Below are positions 1 through 9,790 of a DNA stretch of 64,000 nt, piece after piece. This DNA is from Methylobacillus glycogenes JCM 2850. Lineage in GTDB: Bacteria; Pseudomonadota; Gammaproteobacteria; Burkholderiales; Methylophilaceae. Position 1 is the first letter of the stretch; every line of letters starts with the position of its first letter. A model generated the notes under the pieces. It did not search any database, was not told where the DNA came from, and saw nothing but the letters and a program-made list of their open reading frames with translations. The translations under genes and the position numbers were made by a program. The stretch lies in the NCBI RefSeq assembly GCF_000617925.1, contig NZ_BAMT01000009.1, forward strand, positions 1 through 64,000. The letters are read 5' to 3'.

Positions 1-151
1 GGGTCTTTTTAGATTGAGTGCGTATATGAGTTTCACGTTGAGCTGCCCAAGCTTCCGCTTCTCTCTTGGTGGGTAAAGTTTTTGAATCTCGAGTCCCCAT
101 GATGGCGACTTGAGCGCGATAACCATTTTTTGTGCGGTAAATGGATGCCAT
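1..151 (-). CDS. Site-specific tyrosine integrase, N-terminal fragment cut by window edge
   Basis: Read on the minus strand from an ATG at 151 the frame gives MASIYRTKNGYRAQVAIMG, followed by TRDSKTLPTKREAEAWAAQ. This is the typical arm-type DNA-binding N-terminus of phage and island integrases (short beta strands, then an 'F/L-x-T-K-x-E-A-x-x-W' helix). The frame stays open to base 1, so the catalytic domain with the R-H-R-Y residues lies outside the window and cannot be checked. An in-frame ATG at 187 is an alternative start. The gene points away from the adjacent tRNA-Arg 3' end, the usual arrangement for an integrase whose attachment site lies in the tRNA. The overlapping open frame at 33-215 is a shadow. 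Confidence 0.75.
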   Translation of the reverse strand, partial: MASIYRTKNGYRAQVAIMGTRDSKTLPTKREAEAWAAQRETHIRTQSKKT

Positions 152-190
152 GTGGGGAGATCCCTGGGTAAAATGTGGGGAATCCATTGT

Positions 191-208
191 CACAAATTAG
201 TGTTTGTG
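191..208. repeat. Short inverted repeat upstream of the integrase
   Basis: CACAAA and TTTGTG are separated by six bases between the tRNA and the integrase start. It could be an operator or an integrase/excisionase arm site. The assignment is inference from position only. Confidence 0.3.
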
Positions 209-302
209 ATGTCAATCTATGGCAGATGGGGTGTGGTGCGTTGAGTTAATGTATTGAAATGTAACAATAATTAACTTCTGATGTTGTGGAATGTTTTTGA
301 TA

Positions 303-377
303 TGGTGTCCCCGTCAGGACTCGAACCTGAAACTGACCCTTAGGAGGGGCCGGTGATATCCGTTTCACCACGAGGAC
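303..377 (-). tRNA. tRNA-Arg (anticodon CCT)
   Basis: The minus strand folds into a full cloverleaf. A 7-bp acceptor stem pairs 371-377 (GTCCTCG) with 307-313 (CGGGGAC). There is a D-arm with GGTGAAACGGA-like sequence, a seven-base anticodon loop CTCCTAA giving anticodon CCT, and a T-arm containing GGTTCGAGTCC. The discriminator base is A and the terminal CCA (303-305) is encoded. The gene is intact, as expected when an island has integrated and rebuilt the tRNA 3' end. Confidence 0.95.
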
Positions 378-464
378 AGCCAAGGCGCTATTCTACCTTT
401 TAAGTGACGCCAGCGGTACTGCTAACCCTGAGCTTTTGGCTTGGGAAGCAGCACCGCATATGGC

Positions 465-2021
465 TTAAGCGCGTATCAGGTGTTCAAAGGCACCCAGTGC
501 CGCCTTGGAACCTTCACCCATGGCAATGATGATTTGCTTGAAGGGCACGGTGGTGACATCTCCCGCCGCAAACACGCCAGGTACCGATGTTTGGCCCTTG
601 GCATCCACTTCAATTTCACCAAACTTGCTCAGTGCCACAGTATCCTTGACCCAGCTGGTGTTGGGCACCAGGCCAATCTGGATAAACACGGCAGCCAGCG
701 GCAAGCGGTGGTTTTCACCAGTCTGACGGTTGGTATAGCTGATGCCATCTACCTTTTCACCATCACCGTTGATTTCGGTGGTTTGCGCACCAGTAATCAC
801 GCTAACGTTGGGTAGGCTGAACAGTTTCTTTTGCAACACGGCGTCAGCACGCAGTTCACCGTTAAACTCCAGCAAAGTCACGTCCTTGACAATGCCAGCC
901 AGGTCTATCGCTGCTTCCACGCCAGAGTTACCGCCACCAATCACAGCCACACTCTTGCCTTTGAACAAGGGGCCATCGCAATGCGGGCAGTAGGCCACGC
1001 CACGTCCACGGTATTCTTGCTCGCCGGGGACGTTGATTTCGCGCCAGCGTGCGCCAGTGGAGATGATCACCGATTTGGATTTGAGCACGGCACCATTTTC
1101 CAGGGTGACTTCCATCAAGCCGTCGTGAGCCTCGGCGGGTTTCAGGCCAGCAGCACGCTGCAGGTTCATGATGTCCACGTCATAGCTCTTGACGTGTTCT
1201 TCCAGCGAGGCGGCCAATTTGGGGCCATCGGTTTCCTGCACTGAAATAAAGTTTTCTATCGCCATGGTGTCCATCACCTGGCCACCAAAACGCTCAGCCA
1301 CTATGCCTGTGCGTATGCCTTTGCGTGCGCTGTAGATGGCTGCGGCTGCACCTGCAGGGCCACCGCCTACAATCAGCACTTCATAAGGGGCCTTGCTCGA
1401 GAGTTTTTCGGCCTCACGGGCAATCGCGCCAGTGTCTATCTTGTTGAGGATTTCCTGCACGCTCATGCGGCCATGGCCGAACTCCTCACCGTTCAAGAAG
1501 ATGGTAGGCACGGCCATGATGTGGCGCTCCTCAACCTCACGCTGGAACAAGGCACCATCTATCATGGTGTGGCGGATGTTGGGATTAAGCGCCGCCATCA
1601 GGTTCAGTGCCTGTACCACTTCTGGACAGTTGTGGCAGCTCAGCGAGATATAGGTCTCGAAATGGAAGCTGCCTTCAATATGGCGTATCTGTTCCAGCAC
1701 TTCAGCTTCAGCCTTGGGCGGATGTCCACCCACCTGCAACAAGGCCAGTACCAGTGAGGTAAATTCATGGCCCATGGGGATGCCGGCAAAGCGTATGCCG
1801 ATATCACTGCCTGGGGTGTTGAGGCTGAATGAAGGCTTGCGTTCATTGTCATCATCACGTTGGCTCAAGTTGATGTGGCCAGACAGGCTTTGGATATCCT
1901 GCAGCAGGGATAGCATTTCACGTGACTTCTCTCCGCCATCGACGGAGGCGATGATGTCGATAGGCCTGGTGACTTTTTCCAGATAGGCCTTCAATTGGTT
2001 CTTGATGTTTGCATCCAACAT
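465..2021 (-). CDS. ahpF: Alkyl hydroperoxide reductase subunit F (NADH-peroxiredoxin reductase)
   Basis: 518 residues, the normal AhpF length. The N-terminal glutaredoxin-like pair of domains carries the redox motif CHNC (about residue 129). It is followed by an FAD-binding Rossmann motif [10 protein letters not shown] (about 219), a second redox-active CPHC (about 345), a pyridine-nucleotide motif [10 protein letters not shown] and the C-terminal FAD motif [15 protein letters not shown]. AhpF passes electrons from NADH through FAD and the two disulfides to AhpC, which reduces peroxides in the cytoplasm. It lies 110 bp downstream of ahpC on the same strand with a strong hairpin between them, so it is probably co-transcribed but at a lower level. 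Confidence 0.97.
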   Translation of the reverse strand: MLDANIKNQLKAYLEKVTRPIDIIASVDGGEKSREMLSLLQDIQSLSGHINLSQRDDDNERKPSFSLNTPGSDIGIRFAGIPMGHEFTSLVLALLQVGGHPPKAEAEVLEQIRHIEGSFHFETYISLSCHNCPEVVQALNLMAALNPNIRHTMIDGALFQREVEERHIMAVPTIFLNGEEFGHGRMSVQEILNKIDTGAIAREAEKLSSKAPYEVLIVGGGPAGAAAAIYSARKGIRTGIVAERFGGQVMDTMAIENFISVQETDGPKLAASLEEHVKSYDVDIMNLQRAAGLKPAEAHDGLMEVTLENGAVLKSKSVIISTGARWREINVPGEQEYRGRGVAYCPHCDGPLFKGKSVAVIGGGNSGVEAAIDLAGIVKDVTLLEFNGELRADAVLQKKLFSLPNVSVITGAQTTEINGDGEKVDGISYTNRQTGENHRLPLAAVFIQIGLVPNTSWVKDTVALSKFGEIEVDAKGQTSVPGVFAAGDVTTVPFKQIIIAMGEGSKAALGAFEHLIRA

Positions 2022-2062
2022 GATGTGCTCTCAATTCTGTGTTCTATAAGCGGGGTAAAACA

Positions 2063-2088
2063 CCCGGGCAGGGAGTGGACTGCCCGGG
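2063..2088 (-). promoter_or_regulatory. Stem-loop between ahpC and ahpF
   Basis: A perfect 8-bp stem CCCGGGCA/TGCCCGGG with a 10-base loop lies in the ahpC-ahpF gap. On the minus strand it is not followed by a clear U-tract, so it looks more like an mRNA-stabilising or partial attenuating hairpin than a full terminator. This would fit AhpC being needed in excess over AhpF. Confidence 0.55.
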
Positions 2089-2131
2089 TTGTTGCTTTAA
2101 AGCTTTAAACTCTTGGTTTTAAATTCTCGCT

Positions 2132-2700
2132 TTAAATTTTGCCTACGAGATCAAGCGATGGCGCAAGGGTGGCTTCGCCTTCTTTCCACTTGGCTGGGCA
2201 CACTTCGCCTGGGTGGCTGGCCACGTATTGTGCAGCCTTGACCTTGCGCACCAGGTCAGCAGCGTCGCGGCCTATGCCTTCTGCGGTGATTTCCACGCTT
2301 GAATCACGCCATTGGGGTCTATGATGAAAGTGCCGCGATCAGCCAGGCCCTGGTCTTCACGCATCACGCCGAAGTTGCGGGTTACTACGCCTGTCGGGTC
2401 ACCAATCATGAAGTACTTGATCTTGCGGATGGTGTCCGAGGCATCGTGCCAGGCCTTGTGCGTGAAATGGGTGTCGGTGGAAACAGAGTAGATTTCAACG
2501 CCCAGCTTTTGCAATTCATCGTAGCTATCGGCAATGTCACCCAATTCTGTTGGGCAGACAAAGGTGAAGTCCGCAGGGTAGAACACCACAGCAGACCATT
2601 TGCCCTTGAGGTCGGCATCGGTCACGGTGACAAATTCACCATTGCGGAAGGCATTGGCCTTGAAAGGCTTGATTTCGGTATTGATCAAAGATGTGGTCAT
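2132..2700 (-). CDS. ahpC: Alkyl hydroperoxide reductase subunit C, 2-Cys peroxiredoxin (frameshifted here)
   Basis: The first frame (2272-2700) encodes the peroxiredoxin fold with the peroxidatic cysteine in FTFVCPTE (about residue 47). The remainder continues in another frame as [20 protein letters not shown] through the resolving cysteine in GEVCPAKW and the end DLVGKI at 2132-2134. One base is missing near 2296, where GCGTGG should read as GC-N-GTG-G. Restored, the protein is about 189 residues, the family norm. Because both halves are perfectly conserved I judge the deletion to be a sequencing error. It is the substrate-reducing partner of AhpF and first gene of the pair. Confidence 0.95.
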
Positions 2701-2806
2701 GACAGTCTCCAGTGGTTAAATCAAAACTTGTGTTTCAAACTTGAAACTCAAAAGTGAGATTGGAGTGTAGACCTTGGACTCAAATAATAAAAATCAATTG
2801 ATTTAA

Positions 2807-4042
2807 TTATGTTGATATATTTTTTTTATCAAATGGTAGGGTGATACTGGGTGTGTCATGAACACTATCTGCTTCCACATGATATTGCATCATGCGATTG
2901 CGGCCCGCTTCCTTGGCGGCATAGAGGGCGGTATCGGCGCGGTGCAGCATGGTCTCCCAGTTAGCAGGCAGGTCGCGTTCCGGGTTCCAGCTGTATAAGC
3001 CCAAACAACAGGTAATCTGGCGATTATCGCAGGCGCGGTGCCGCAGAGCGCGCGTGGCTTCTAGCAAGCGGTCTGCCAGTTTCATGGCTTCTTCATTGGT
3101 GGTTTGCGGGCAGATAATGCAGAATTCCTCGCCGCCATAACGCCCCAGCATATCGGTATTGCGCGATGTGCCGTCCAGGGTTTGAGCAATTTTGCGCAAC
3201 ACTTTATCGCCCGCATCATGGCCAAAGGTATCGTTCACTTGTTTGAAGTGATCAATATCAATCATGAAAATGCTGATAGGGCGCTTGTATCGATGGGCAA
3301 GCTCCACTTCACGCCGCCCCAGGCTGACCAATGCGCGGCGGTTAAACACCTTGGTCAATTCATCATGAGTGGCAAGGTGCTCTTTCTCATGAATGATGGA
3401 TTCAAAATACATCAGCAACAGGCCTAGCGAGCCCAGCAGGTTGCACCACATCGGAATAAAGTAGAGGCCAAACACATTGATGGGGTCATGGCTTTGTGGG
3501 CTGAGGTCTACCGTACCTTCCACCGCCAGCACGCTACGGCCTATAAAGTCAGCCGCGGCCAGCGTATAGGCAATCACCACCAGGCTGGTAGCAAAGGAGA
3601 GGTTGAATTTGCGCGCAATCAACACCTCAACCACGTTGAGGAACATCAAAATCGCCAGCGGCAGGGAGAAGAATACGGTGCGTGCGGAAGGGCCTGCTTC
3701 CAGCAACAGCATCAAACTGAAGGCGATAAAAAAAAACAGAATGAAATACCAGCCAACATAGGCGGGTTTTTTGCCGAAGAAAGCCTGGGTTCCCCACCAT
3801 TTGGCGGTCATTGCCGCGATCATCAGCGTAGAGCCTATAATCAGCGGCAAATAGCCAAAGCGGGAGATGCTGAAAGCACTCAGCGTGGAGCCAAAAATGC
3901 TCAATAGCCCGGAGAGAGCCCAGTAGCGCGTGCTGCGTTCTGTGGGGGCAAGGAAATACAGCCCCCCCATAATCATGGCGATACAAAGCTGGCTAATGGC
4001 ATAGCCGATATTGGCTGTGTACGAGTTCCACAACGAATCCAA
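2807..4042 (-). CDS. Membrane-bound diguanylate cyclase (GGDEF)
   Basis: 411 residues. The first ~215 form about six hydrophobic helices and no recognisable periplasmic sensor. The GGDEF domain follows, with DIDHFKQVNDTFGHDAGD and the active-site motif GGEEF. RNTD sits five residues before GGEEF, which is the RxxD inhibitory I-site, so product feedback is expected. It makes the second messenger c-di-GMP from two GTP. The start is a TTG at 4042 preceded by an excellent AGGAGGG ribosome site. It stands alone between ahpC and uup, and the input signal is unknown. Confidence 0.93.
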   Translation of the reverse strand: MDSLWNSYTANIGYAISQLCIAMIMGGLYFLAPTERSTRYWALSGLLSIFGSTLSAFSISRFGYLPLIIGSTLMIAAMTAKWWGTQAFFGKKPAYVGWYFILFFFIAFSLMLLLEAGPSARTVFFSLPLAILMFLNVVEVLIARKFNLSFATSLVVIAYTLAAADFIGRSVLAVEGTVDLSPQSHDPINVFGLYFIPMWCNLLGSLGLLLMYFESIIHEKEHLATHDELTKVFNRRALVSLGRREVELAHRYKRPISIFMIDIDHFKQVNDTFGHDAGDKVLRKIAQTLDGTSRNTDMLGRYGGEEFCIICPQTTNEEAMKLADRLLEATRALRHRACDNRQITCCLGLYSWNPERDLPANWETMLHRADTALYAAKEAGRNRMMQYHVEADSVHDTPSITLPFDKKNIST

Positions 4043-4145
4043 GCTTTCCCTCCTGATGATGCCGGGTGAGCGGCATTTTGTTGGCTATTTGGAGTTCCTA
4101 TTGGAGTTCAAAGATACCTATTGGTATCGCAGCTAATACTCTACG

Positions 4146-6096
4146 CTAATTCCGGCTTTCAAGCTCTTCCCAGCGCAACATGGCGGCTTCGGTTTCATCA
4201 ACAATGCTGCTGAGGCGCTGCTGCAAGGCACGGGCTTGATCGGGCTGATCCCTGTAGATATTGGCATCTGCCAGGGCCAGGTTAATGCTGCTCTGTTCGG
4301 CTTCCAGCGTCTCTATCTTGGCGGGCAGGCTGGCCAGTTCATGGCTTTCCTTGAAGCTGAGTTTACCTGCAGGTTTTTTCTGGCTGGGCGGCTGAGCAGT
4401 GGGGGCTGGGCTATTAGTGCCTGAGCTATGACTGCCTGAGTTAGCCTTTTCTGCTGTCTTGGCCGTGGTTTTTTCGCTGGGCTTGGCCGCGGCTTGCGCT
4501 TGCGTAAAGCGATACCAATCGTCATAGCCGCCGCCAAACTCGCTCAATACACCTAGGCCTTCAAACGCAATTACCTGCGTCACTGTGTTTTCCAGGAAAG
4601 CGCGGTCATGGCTCACCAGGAACAAAGTGCCATCAAAATCCTGTAACAGGCTTTCCAGCAGTTCCAGCGTATCGATATCGAGATCGTTGGTGGGTTCATC
4701 CAGCACCAGCACATTGCTGGGGCGCGCAAACAAGCGCGCCAGCAGCAGGCGGTTGCGTTCTCCACCCGAGAGCGATTTCACCGGGGAGCGTGAACGCTGC
4801 GGCGGAAAGAGAAAATCTTCCAGATAACTGATGACATGCTTGCGCTCATTACCAATCTGCACAAACTCTGAACCAGGGCTGATGGTGTCGGCCAGCGTAG
4901 CCTCTTCATCGAGTTGCTCGCGCATCTGGTCAAAGTAGGCCACATTGAGCTGGTGCCACGCTGTATGCTGCCGCTATCGGCTTGCAGTTCACCGAGTATC
5001 AGCTTGAGCAGGGTGGATTTACCCGCACCATTAGGGCCCAGCAGACCAATACGGTCGCCGCGCATGATGCGGGTGCTGAAATCCTTGATCAAAGGCTTGC
5101 CATCAAAGGCCAGGTTAACGTGCTCCAGCACGGCAACCAGTTTGCCTGAGCGCTCGCCGCTATCCAGTGTCAGTTTGACATTGCCCTGGTGCTCACGCCT
5201 GGCTGCACGCATCAGGCGCAGCGATTCCAGCCTGCGTACCCGGCCTTCGTTGCGGGTACGCCTGGCCTTGATGCCCTGACGTATCCAGGCTTCTTCCTGC
5301 GCCAGCACCTTATCAAATTTGGCGGCATGGGTGGCTTCTATTTCCAGCAGTTCTTCCTTCTTGATCTGGTACTGGCTGAAGTTGCCCTGGAATTCCGTAA
5401 GCTGGCCGCGATCAAGCTCAACTATGCGCGTCGCCAGGCGGTCCAGAAAACGTCGGTCATGGGTAATGAACAGCACGCTGCCTTGAAAATCCAGCAACAG
5501 GTTTTCCAGCCATTCAATCGCAGCAAAATCCAGATGGTTGGTAGGCTCGTCCAGCAGCAGCACTTCAGGCTCTGCCACCAGCGCACGCGCCAGCGCCACG
5601 CGCTTGCGCCAGCCACCGGAGAGGGTGGCTACCTTGGCTTCGGCATCCAGATTAAGGCGGCTCAATGTCGCTTCCACCCTGGCCTGAGATTGCCAGCCTG
5701 CTGCACTTCCAGATCATGTTGCAGCGCTTGCAAGCGCTCCATCAAGGCATCGATATCTGCCTCTGGCTCAGCCATCTGCTGTGATACATAGTGGTAATCA
5801 ATCAAGGTCTGGCGCAGGCCACCCAGGCCTTCGGCCACGGCCTCGAAAATAGTATGTTCGGGGTCCAGTGCAGGCTCTTGCGGCACGTAGACAATACGGG
5901 CTTTGGGCGCGCTCCAGAGCACGCCATCATCAAGCTTGCTTTCGCCAGCAATGACCTTGAGCAGGCTGGATTTGCCCGCACCATTGCGGCCTATCAGGCC
6001 AACACGTTCCCCGGGGTCTAGTTGAAAGCTGGCATGGTCGAGTAGGGGGTGGTGTCCGTAAGCCAGACTGGCTTGTTCTAGTGTGATATAAGGCAT
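4146..6096 (-). CDS. uup: ABC-F family ATPase, Uup type (two frameshifts here)
   Basis: Three overlapping frames (5662-6096, 4778-5677, 4146-4943) together encode one soluble ABC-F protein. The first ATPase domain has GRNGAGKSS, LSGGWRKRVALARAL and LLLDEPTNHLD. The second has GPNGAGKST, LSGGERNRLLLARLF and VLVLDEPTNDLD. A Ser/Ala/Lys-rich linker leads to a C-terminal coiled coil, which is typical of Uup and binds DNA in the E. coli protein. There are no membrane segments. Single bases are missing near 5697 and near 4950 (ACCAGCTC for ACCAAGCTC), both likely sequencing errors. Uup acts in ribosome/replication-linked housekeeping and limits transposon excision in E. coli. Confidence 0.93.
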
Positions 6097-6165
6097 GCGC
6101 TATTGTAACAGGCAAGGCCAGCTGGCTGACCCTGCGCGGCATGAAGAAACATGGTCAGCTGCCAA

Positions 6166-8355
6166 TCAATGCCCGGGAATCGGCGCAGGTGCTGCGGAAT
6201 TGGCGCTGGCTTTCTCAGGGCTAGCTTTCTCAGTACTAGATTTATCCGCACGGGATTTATCCACGTTAGCATTGCCAGTGCCAGCCTTGCCAACCCCCTT
6301 ATTCACCGCATGAGCATCAAGCGCATGGCCGCAAGAATAAGCATGACTGCTTGAGCCGGTATCGAGATAAGGCAGGATGGCCGCCAGCGGATTAACAAAC
6401 GCCAGCGCCACACTGCCCAGCAAGCGTGCGGCAATCGGCACAGCCTCTGGTCTAACCTTGGGGTTGACGAAGCTGCCCTGTACCTTGATCGGTGAGCGCA
6501 CGGTTAGCGGTGAGAAGTTTTTGGGCTTGGCAGCCAGCAGCAAGTCCAGCTGTTCCTGGCCCAAATCTATGCTGCCATCAATCAGCACCAGCGTGACTGG
6601 AGTATCTAGCAAGGCCACTTGCGGCGTAATGACACCATTGCTGGCCTTGAGGTCCATCACCGCGCAATCCAGGCGTTGCGATTGGTCATTGCCCAGCCAG
6701 GCACGCACGCTCTGGGCAATATCCAGGCCCATCAACTCCATCACCAGGCGTGAGACTTCACCCTTTTCAATAAAGATAGTGCTGCTGCCATTAAGTGAGC
6801 CCAACAATTCAGCCGTGCTGCTGCCCTTGCCGCTGAAGTTGGTGCGGCCATTGAGGGTGCCGCTGAGGTAGGGCGGCGGTAAGGGCTTGCCTTGTTGCTT
6901 GGCAGCTTCCTGCCGTGCCTTGGAAACCTGTAGCCATTTCTCCAGCACAATATCTTTCCAGCCCAGCTTGATCTGCCATTGTGGGGGATATTGCCGCTTG
7001 GCATCGCTGGCTAATGCTGGATTGGCTGCATTGACAGCAGGCTCACTGGCATCCACCCCAAAGCTGCCAGTCAGGGTGCCATCGGCAGTGTGGGCCAGAA
7101 TATCACTGACATTGAATTTGCCGTGGTCTAGACTTAACCTGGCCTTGAATGGCGAGATAGGCAGGGCAAAGGCATTACCCAGCTCCATGTAATCCAGCTT
7201 GATGGCGATTTCGGCATCCATGCGGTTAAGTGAGGGCAGGTCCAGAGGCCTGTCTGGAATGGCGCGGCCAGTCGCAGGCTTTGCCTCTGTGCCATCTGGC
7301 TCACGCGTGCCAAATGCCGGGGCCAGATCGGCGAGGTAAAAACGGCTGCCATGCAGATGACCTGTCAGCAGCGGCACAGCTCCTGCCTGTTTACGCGGGT
7401 CATATTTAAATGCTGCGCTGAGCTGGCTGCGACCTATCTTGGCGGAATCCACATCCACTTCCCAGATATCACTGTGTTTATTTAAGGTGGCGCTCAGCCT
7501 GAATGGGTCGGTAGTGGGTAGCACGCTGCCGACCAACTCACCTAATACCGAAAGCGAGCTGCCAGTCACCACGGCCTTGCCCGCCACATCCTGGCGGCCA
7601 AACAGGTCAGAAACCTGACCCTCAAAATCGACCCTGAGCTTGGCATACTCCAGCCAGCCCTTGGACTTGATAGGTGGCGCATCGGCATCCTGGGTGGCCA
7701 CAGGCAGAAAGCCTGCAGTTTCCATATAAGCCTTGAGCGGTCTGTGCTGGAATTGACCGTTGACGCTGACTTCCGAACGCATTTTCTCCTGCAGGCTGCC
7801 TTCGTCGGTCTTGAATTTCACATCAAGATTGGCGCTGCTGATGGCATCGCTGACTTTAGCGCTACCTTGTTGAACAATCAGGGTTTCAATCACCGGGAAG
7901 GGGCTGGGGGGCGTATCGTCTTTTTTCGGAAATTCCCAGCTGGCGCTGCCGTCGGCATGGCGTATCAACCTGGCGTCAATCTGGTCTACCCTGATCTCGC
8001 GTATGCGCAAATTGCCTTGCTGCACAAAGTGCCAAATGTCGCTGTAACGCAGCTTAAGGCTAATGTTGTGGGCATCCACCAAATGCGGCACTTTGAAAGT
8101 GGCGGGGGCGGCAATATACAGATGGCCAAGGTCTAGCTGCACGCCAGCCCAGAGATGCAGCTGGAAGGGCTGCTCCAGCCTGACTTCACGCTCTAGCTTG
8201 TCGCTGAGCAAGTCTTGCGCAGGTTGGCGTAAGAATGGCCAACCGAGAATTTCAGCGATAACTGCGGCAATCACCAACACCAGCAATAACCAGAACAACA
8301 GCTTGCCCAATTTGAGCAAGCCTCTACCCAGCTTGTTTACTACCGCCTTCGCCAT
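6166..8355 (-). CDS. AsmA family inner-membrane anchored periplasmic protein
   Basis: 729 residues. There is one N-terminal transmembrane helix (about residues 16-38) followed by a long beta-rich periplasmic region with the AsmA-like N-terminal pattern (VRLEQPFQLHLWAGVQLDLG, then HLVDAHNISLKLRYSDIW) and the conserved C-terminal portion (ALLDTPVTLVLIDGSIDLGQ). The last ~60 residues are low-complexity, rich in Ala, Ser and Lys. AsmA-like proteins are thought to bridge the periplasm and affect lipid and outer-membrane composition. The ATG at 8355 has an AGGTGAG ribosome site. It is followed on the same strand by uup. Confidence 0.85.
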   Translation of the reverse strand: MAKAVVNKLGRGLLKLGKLLFWLLLVLVIAAVIAEILGWPFLRQPAQDLLSDKLEREVRLEQPFQLHLWAGVQLDLGHLYIAAPATFKVPHLVDAHNISLKLRYSDIWHFVQQGNLRIREIRVDQIDARLIRHADGSASWEFPKKDDTPPSPFPVIETLIVQQGSAKVSDAISSANLDVKFKTDEGSLQEKMRSEVSVNGQFQHRPLKAYMETAGFLPVATQDADAPPIKSKGWLEYAKLRVDFEGQVSDLFGRQDVAGKAVVTGSSLSVLGELVGSVLPTTDPFRLSATLNKHSDIWEVDVDSAKIGRSQLSAAFKYDPRKQAGAVPLLTGHLHGSRFYLADLAPAFGTREPDGTEAKPATGRAIPDRPLDLPSLNRMDAEIAIKLDYMELGNAFALPISPFKARLSLDHGKFNVSDILAHTADGTLTGSFGVDASEPAVNAANPALASDAKRQYPPQWQIKLGWKDIVLEKWLQVSKARQEAAKQQGKPLPPPYLSGTLNGRTNFSGKGSSTAELLGSLNGSSTIFIEKGEVSRLVMELMGLDIAQSVRAWLGNDQSQRLDCAVMDLKASNGVITPQVALLDTPVTLVLIDGSIDLGQEQLDLLLAAKPKNFSPLTVRSPIKVQGSFVNPKVRPEAVPIAARLLGSVALAFVNPLAAILPYLDTGSSSHAYSCGHALDAHAVNKGVGKAGTGNANVDKSRADKSSTEKASPEKASANSAAPAPIPGH

Positions 8356-8430
8356 GTCTCACCTTTGCTTTCTTGTTTTTGGCTTTCTTGTTATGGCAAC
8401 CCTGAAAGCGCGGTCACCATGAACGCGCGG

Positions 8431-9582
8431 TCAGAGTTGGGTTTTTCCGTAATGTCGCATGCTATAAACCGTCAACAGGGCACCGCACACAGCCACAGCG
8501 GCGCTGGCCAGTGCTACAGCGGGCAGGCCCAGCTCAAGATGAATCACCAGGCCACCCAGAAAAGCCCCGCCAGCATTACCTAGATTAAAGGCGCTTTGGT
8601 TGGCGGTAGAGGCCATCAGTGGAGAGTCGCCCGCCTGGGCCATGGCATTGGTCTGCAAGCCTGGGCCCACCGCAAAACTGATCAGGCTCCAGATAAACGC
8701 TGTTGCAATCGCCGCCCACATAAACTGCATGGACCAGGCGAAAATAATGCCCAACAAGGCCATGCCTGCTAGTGAGAGGGTGATTGTGGGCAATAGTTTC
8801 CAGTCGGCGAGTTTTCCGCCTATGTTGAGGCCTATGGTGGCGGCAATGCCCAAGGCAATCAGCATAATGCTGACCTCGTGCGGCACCAGGCCAGACATAT
8901 CCTCAAGGATAGGCGTGATATAGGTGAAGATAGTGAATACCCCGGCAAAGCCTATGGCGGTAATCGCCATGGCCAACAAGACATTAGGCTGTACCACAGC
9001 ACGCAGCTCTTTACGTAAATCCGGCTTGGGCATGGCGCTCAAATCAGGGATAAAACGCCAGATGGCCAGCATGGCCAAGCCACCGCAGACCGCCACGGTC
9101 CAGAACGGCACACGCCAGCTGGTTTGCTGACCTAGCAAGGTGCCCAGCGGCACCCCAAGTACATTGGCCAGGGTCAGCCCGGTGAACATCAGCGCCAGAG
9201 CGCGGCTACTTTGCCCCGGCGGGGCCAGATAAAGGGCCACCACAGCGCCTATGCCAAAGAAAGAGCCATGGCTGAGCGCAGTGAAGATACGGGCCAGCGC
9301 CAGCGTGGTGTAATTGGGTGCCAGTGCGCACAGCATATTACCCAGCGTGAAAATCGCCATCAGCGCCAGCAGCGTGGCCTTGCGCCTGCGGTTAATGGTC
9401 AGGGCTACCAGCAGCGGGCCGCCAACCACTACGCCCAGTGCATAGACCGTGACCAGATTGCCCGTGGCCGGAATGGAAACCCCGAGGTCATGTGAAATAT
9501 CGGGCAGCAAGCCCATGGGCAAAAACTCAGTCATGCCTATACAAAATGCACCGGCGGCCAGTGCGATCATCCAACTACCCAT
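8431..9582 (-). CDS. Major facilitator superfamily transporter (DHA1 drug/sugar efflux type)
   Basis: 383 residues with twelve predicted hydrophobic segments. The N-terminus IALAAGAFCIGMTEFLPMG and the later ARIFTALSHGSFFGIG are characteristic of the AraJ/YdhP-like branch of the DHA1 family, which exports sugars, nucleosides or drugs with proton antiport. The NRRRKAT loop after helix 2 corresponds to the usual cytoplasmic motif A position. The substrate cannot be told from sequence. It stands 75 bp upstream of the AsmA gene on the same strand. Confidence 0.88.
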   Translation of the reverse strand: MGSWMIALAAGAFCIGMTEFLPMGLLPDISHDLGVSIPATGNLVTVYALGVVVGGPLLVALTINRRRKATLLALMAIFTLGNMLCALAPNYTTLALARIFTALSHGSFFGIGAVVALYLAPPGQSSRALALMFTGLTLANVLGVPLGTLLGQQTSWRVPFWTVAVCGGLAMLAIWRFIPDLSAMPKPDLRKELRAVVQPNVLLAMAITAIGFAGVFTIFTYITPILEDMSGLVPHEVSIMLIALGIAATIGLNIGGKLADWKLLPTITLSLAGMALLGIIFAWSMQFMWAAIATAFIWSLISFAVGPGLQTNAMAQAGDSPLMASTANQSAFNLGNAGGAFLGGLVIHLELGLPAVALASAAVAVCGALLTVYSMRHYGKTQL

Positions 9583-9727
9583 GATGGCTCACTTCTTAAT
9601 GCTTGAAAATAAAGAGATATGACAGGATGCTTGTGCTTCCGAATGAGCGGGGCGCACGAAAGGATAAGGCCTGTTTCTGACAATTACTTTAACACAGCCA
9701 GCAAGATGGTTAGGGAACTAAAAATAC

Positions 9728-9757
9728 AAAAGCCACCAGCTTGAGCGAGTGGCTTTT
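9728..9757 (-). terminator. Rho-independent terminator after the PEP-CTERM gene
   Basis: A stem AGCCAC/GTGGCT extended by A/T pairs, with a 12-base loop, is followed on the minus strand by TTTTGTATTTTT. It is also flanked by T's on the plus strand. It ends the transcript of the gene at 9791-10417. Confidence 0.75.
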
Positions 9758-9790
9758 TGAAACGAGCTTAATGATGCAAATAGGTGGCTA

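Noticed and set aside
33-215. 60-residue open frame on the minus strand at the left edge
   Set aside because: The integrase N-terminus (MASIYRTKNGYRAQ...) is in a different frame of the same strand and is recognisable; this frame is its shadow.
441-1244. Several plus-strand open frames over the ahpF region
   Set aside because: They are antisense to a fully conserved ahpF and show no motifs.
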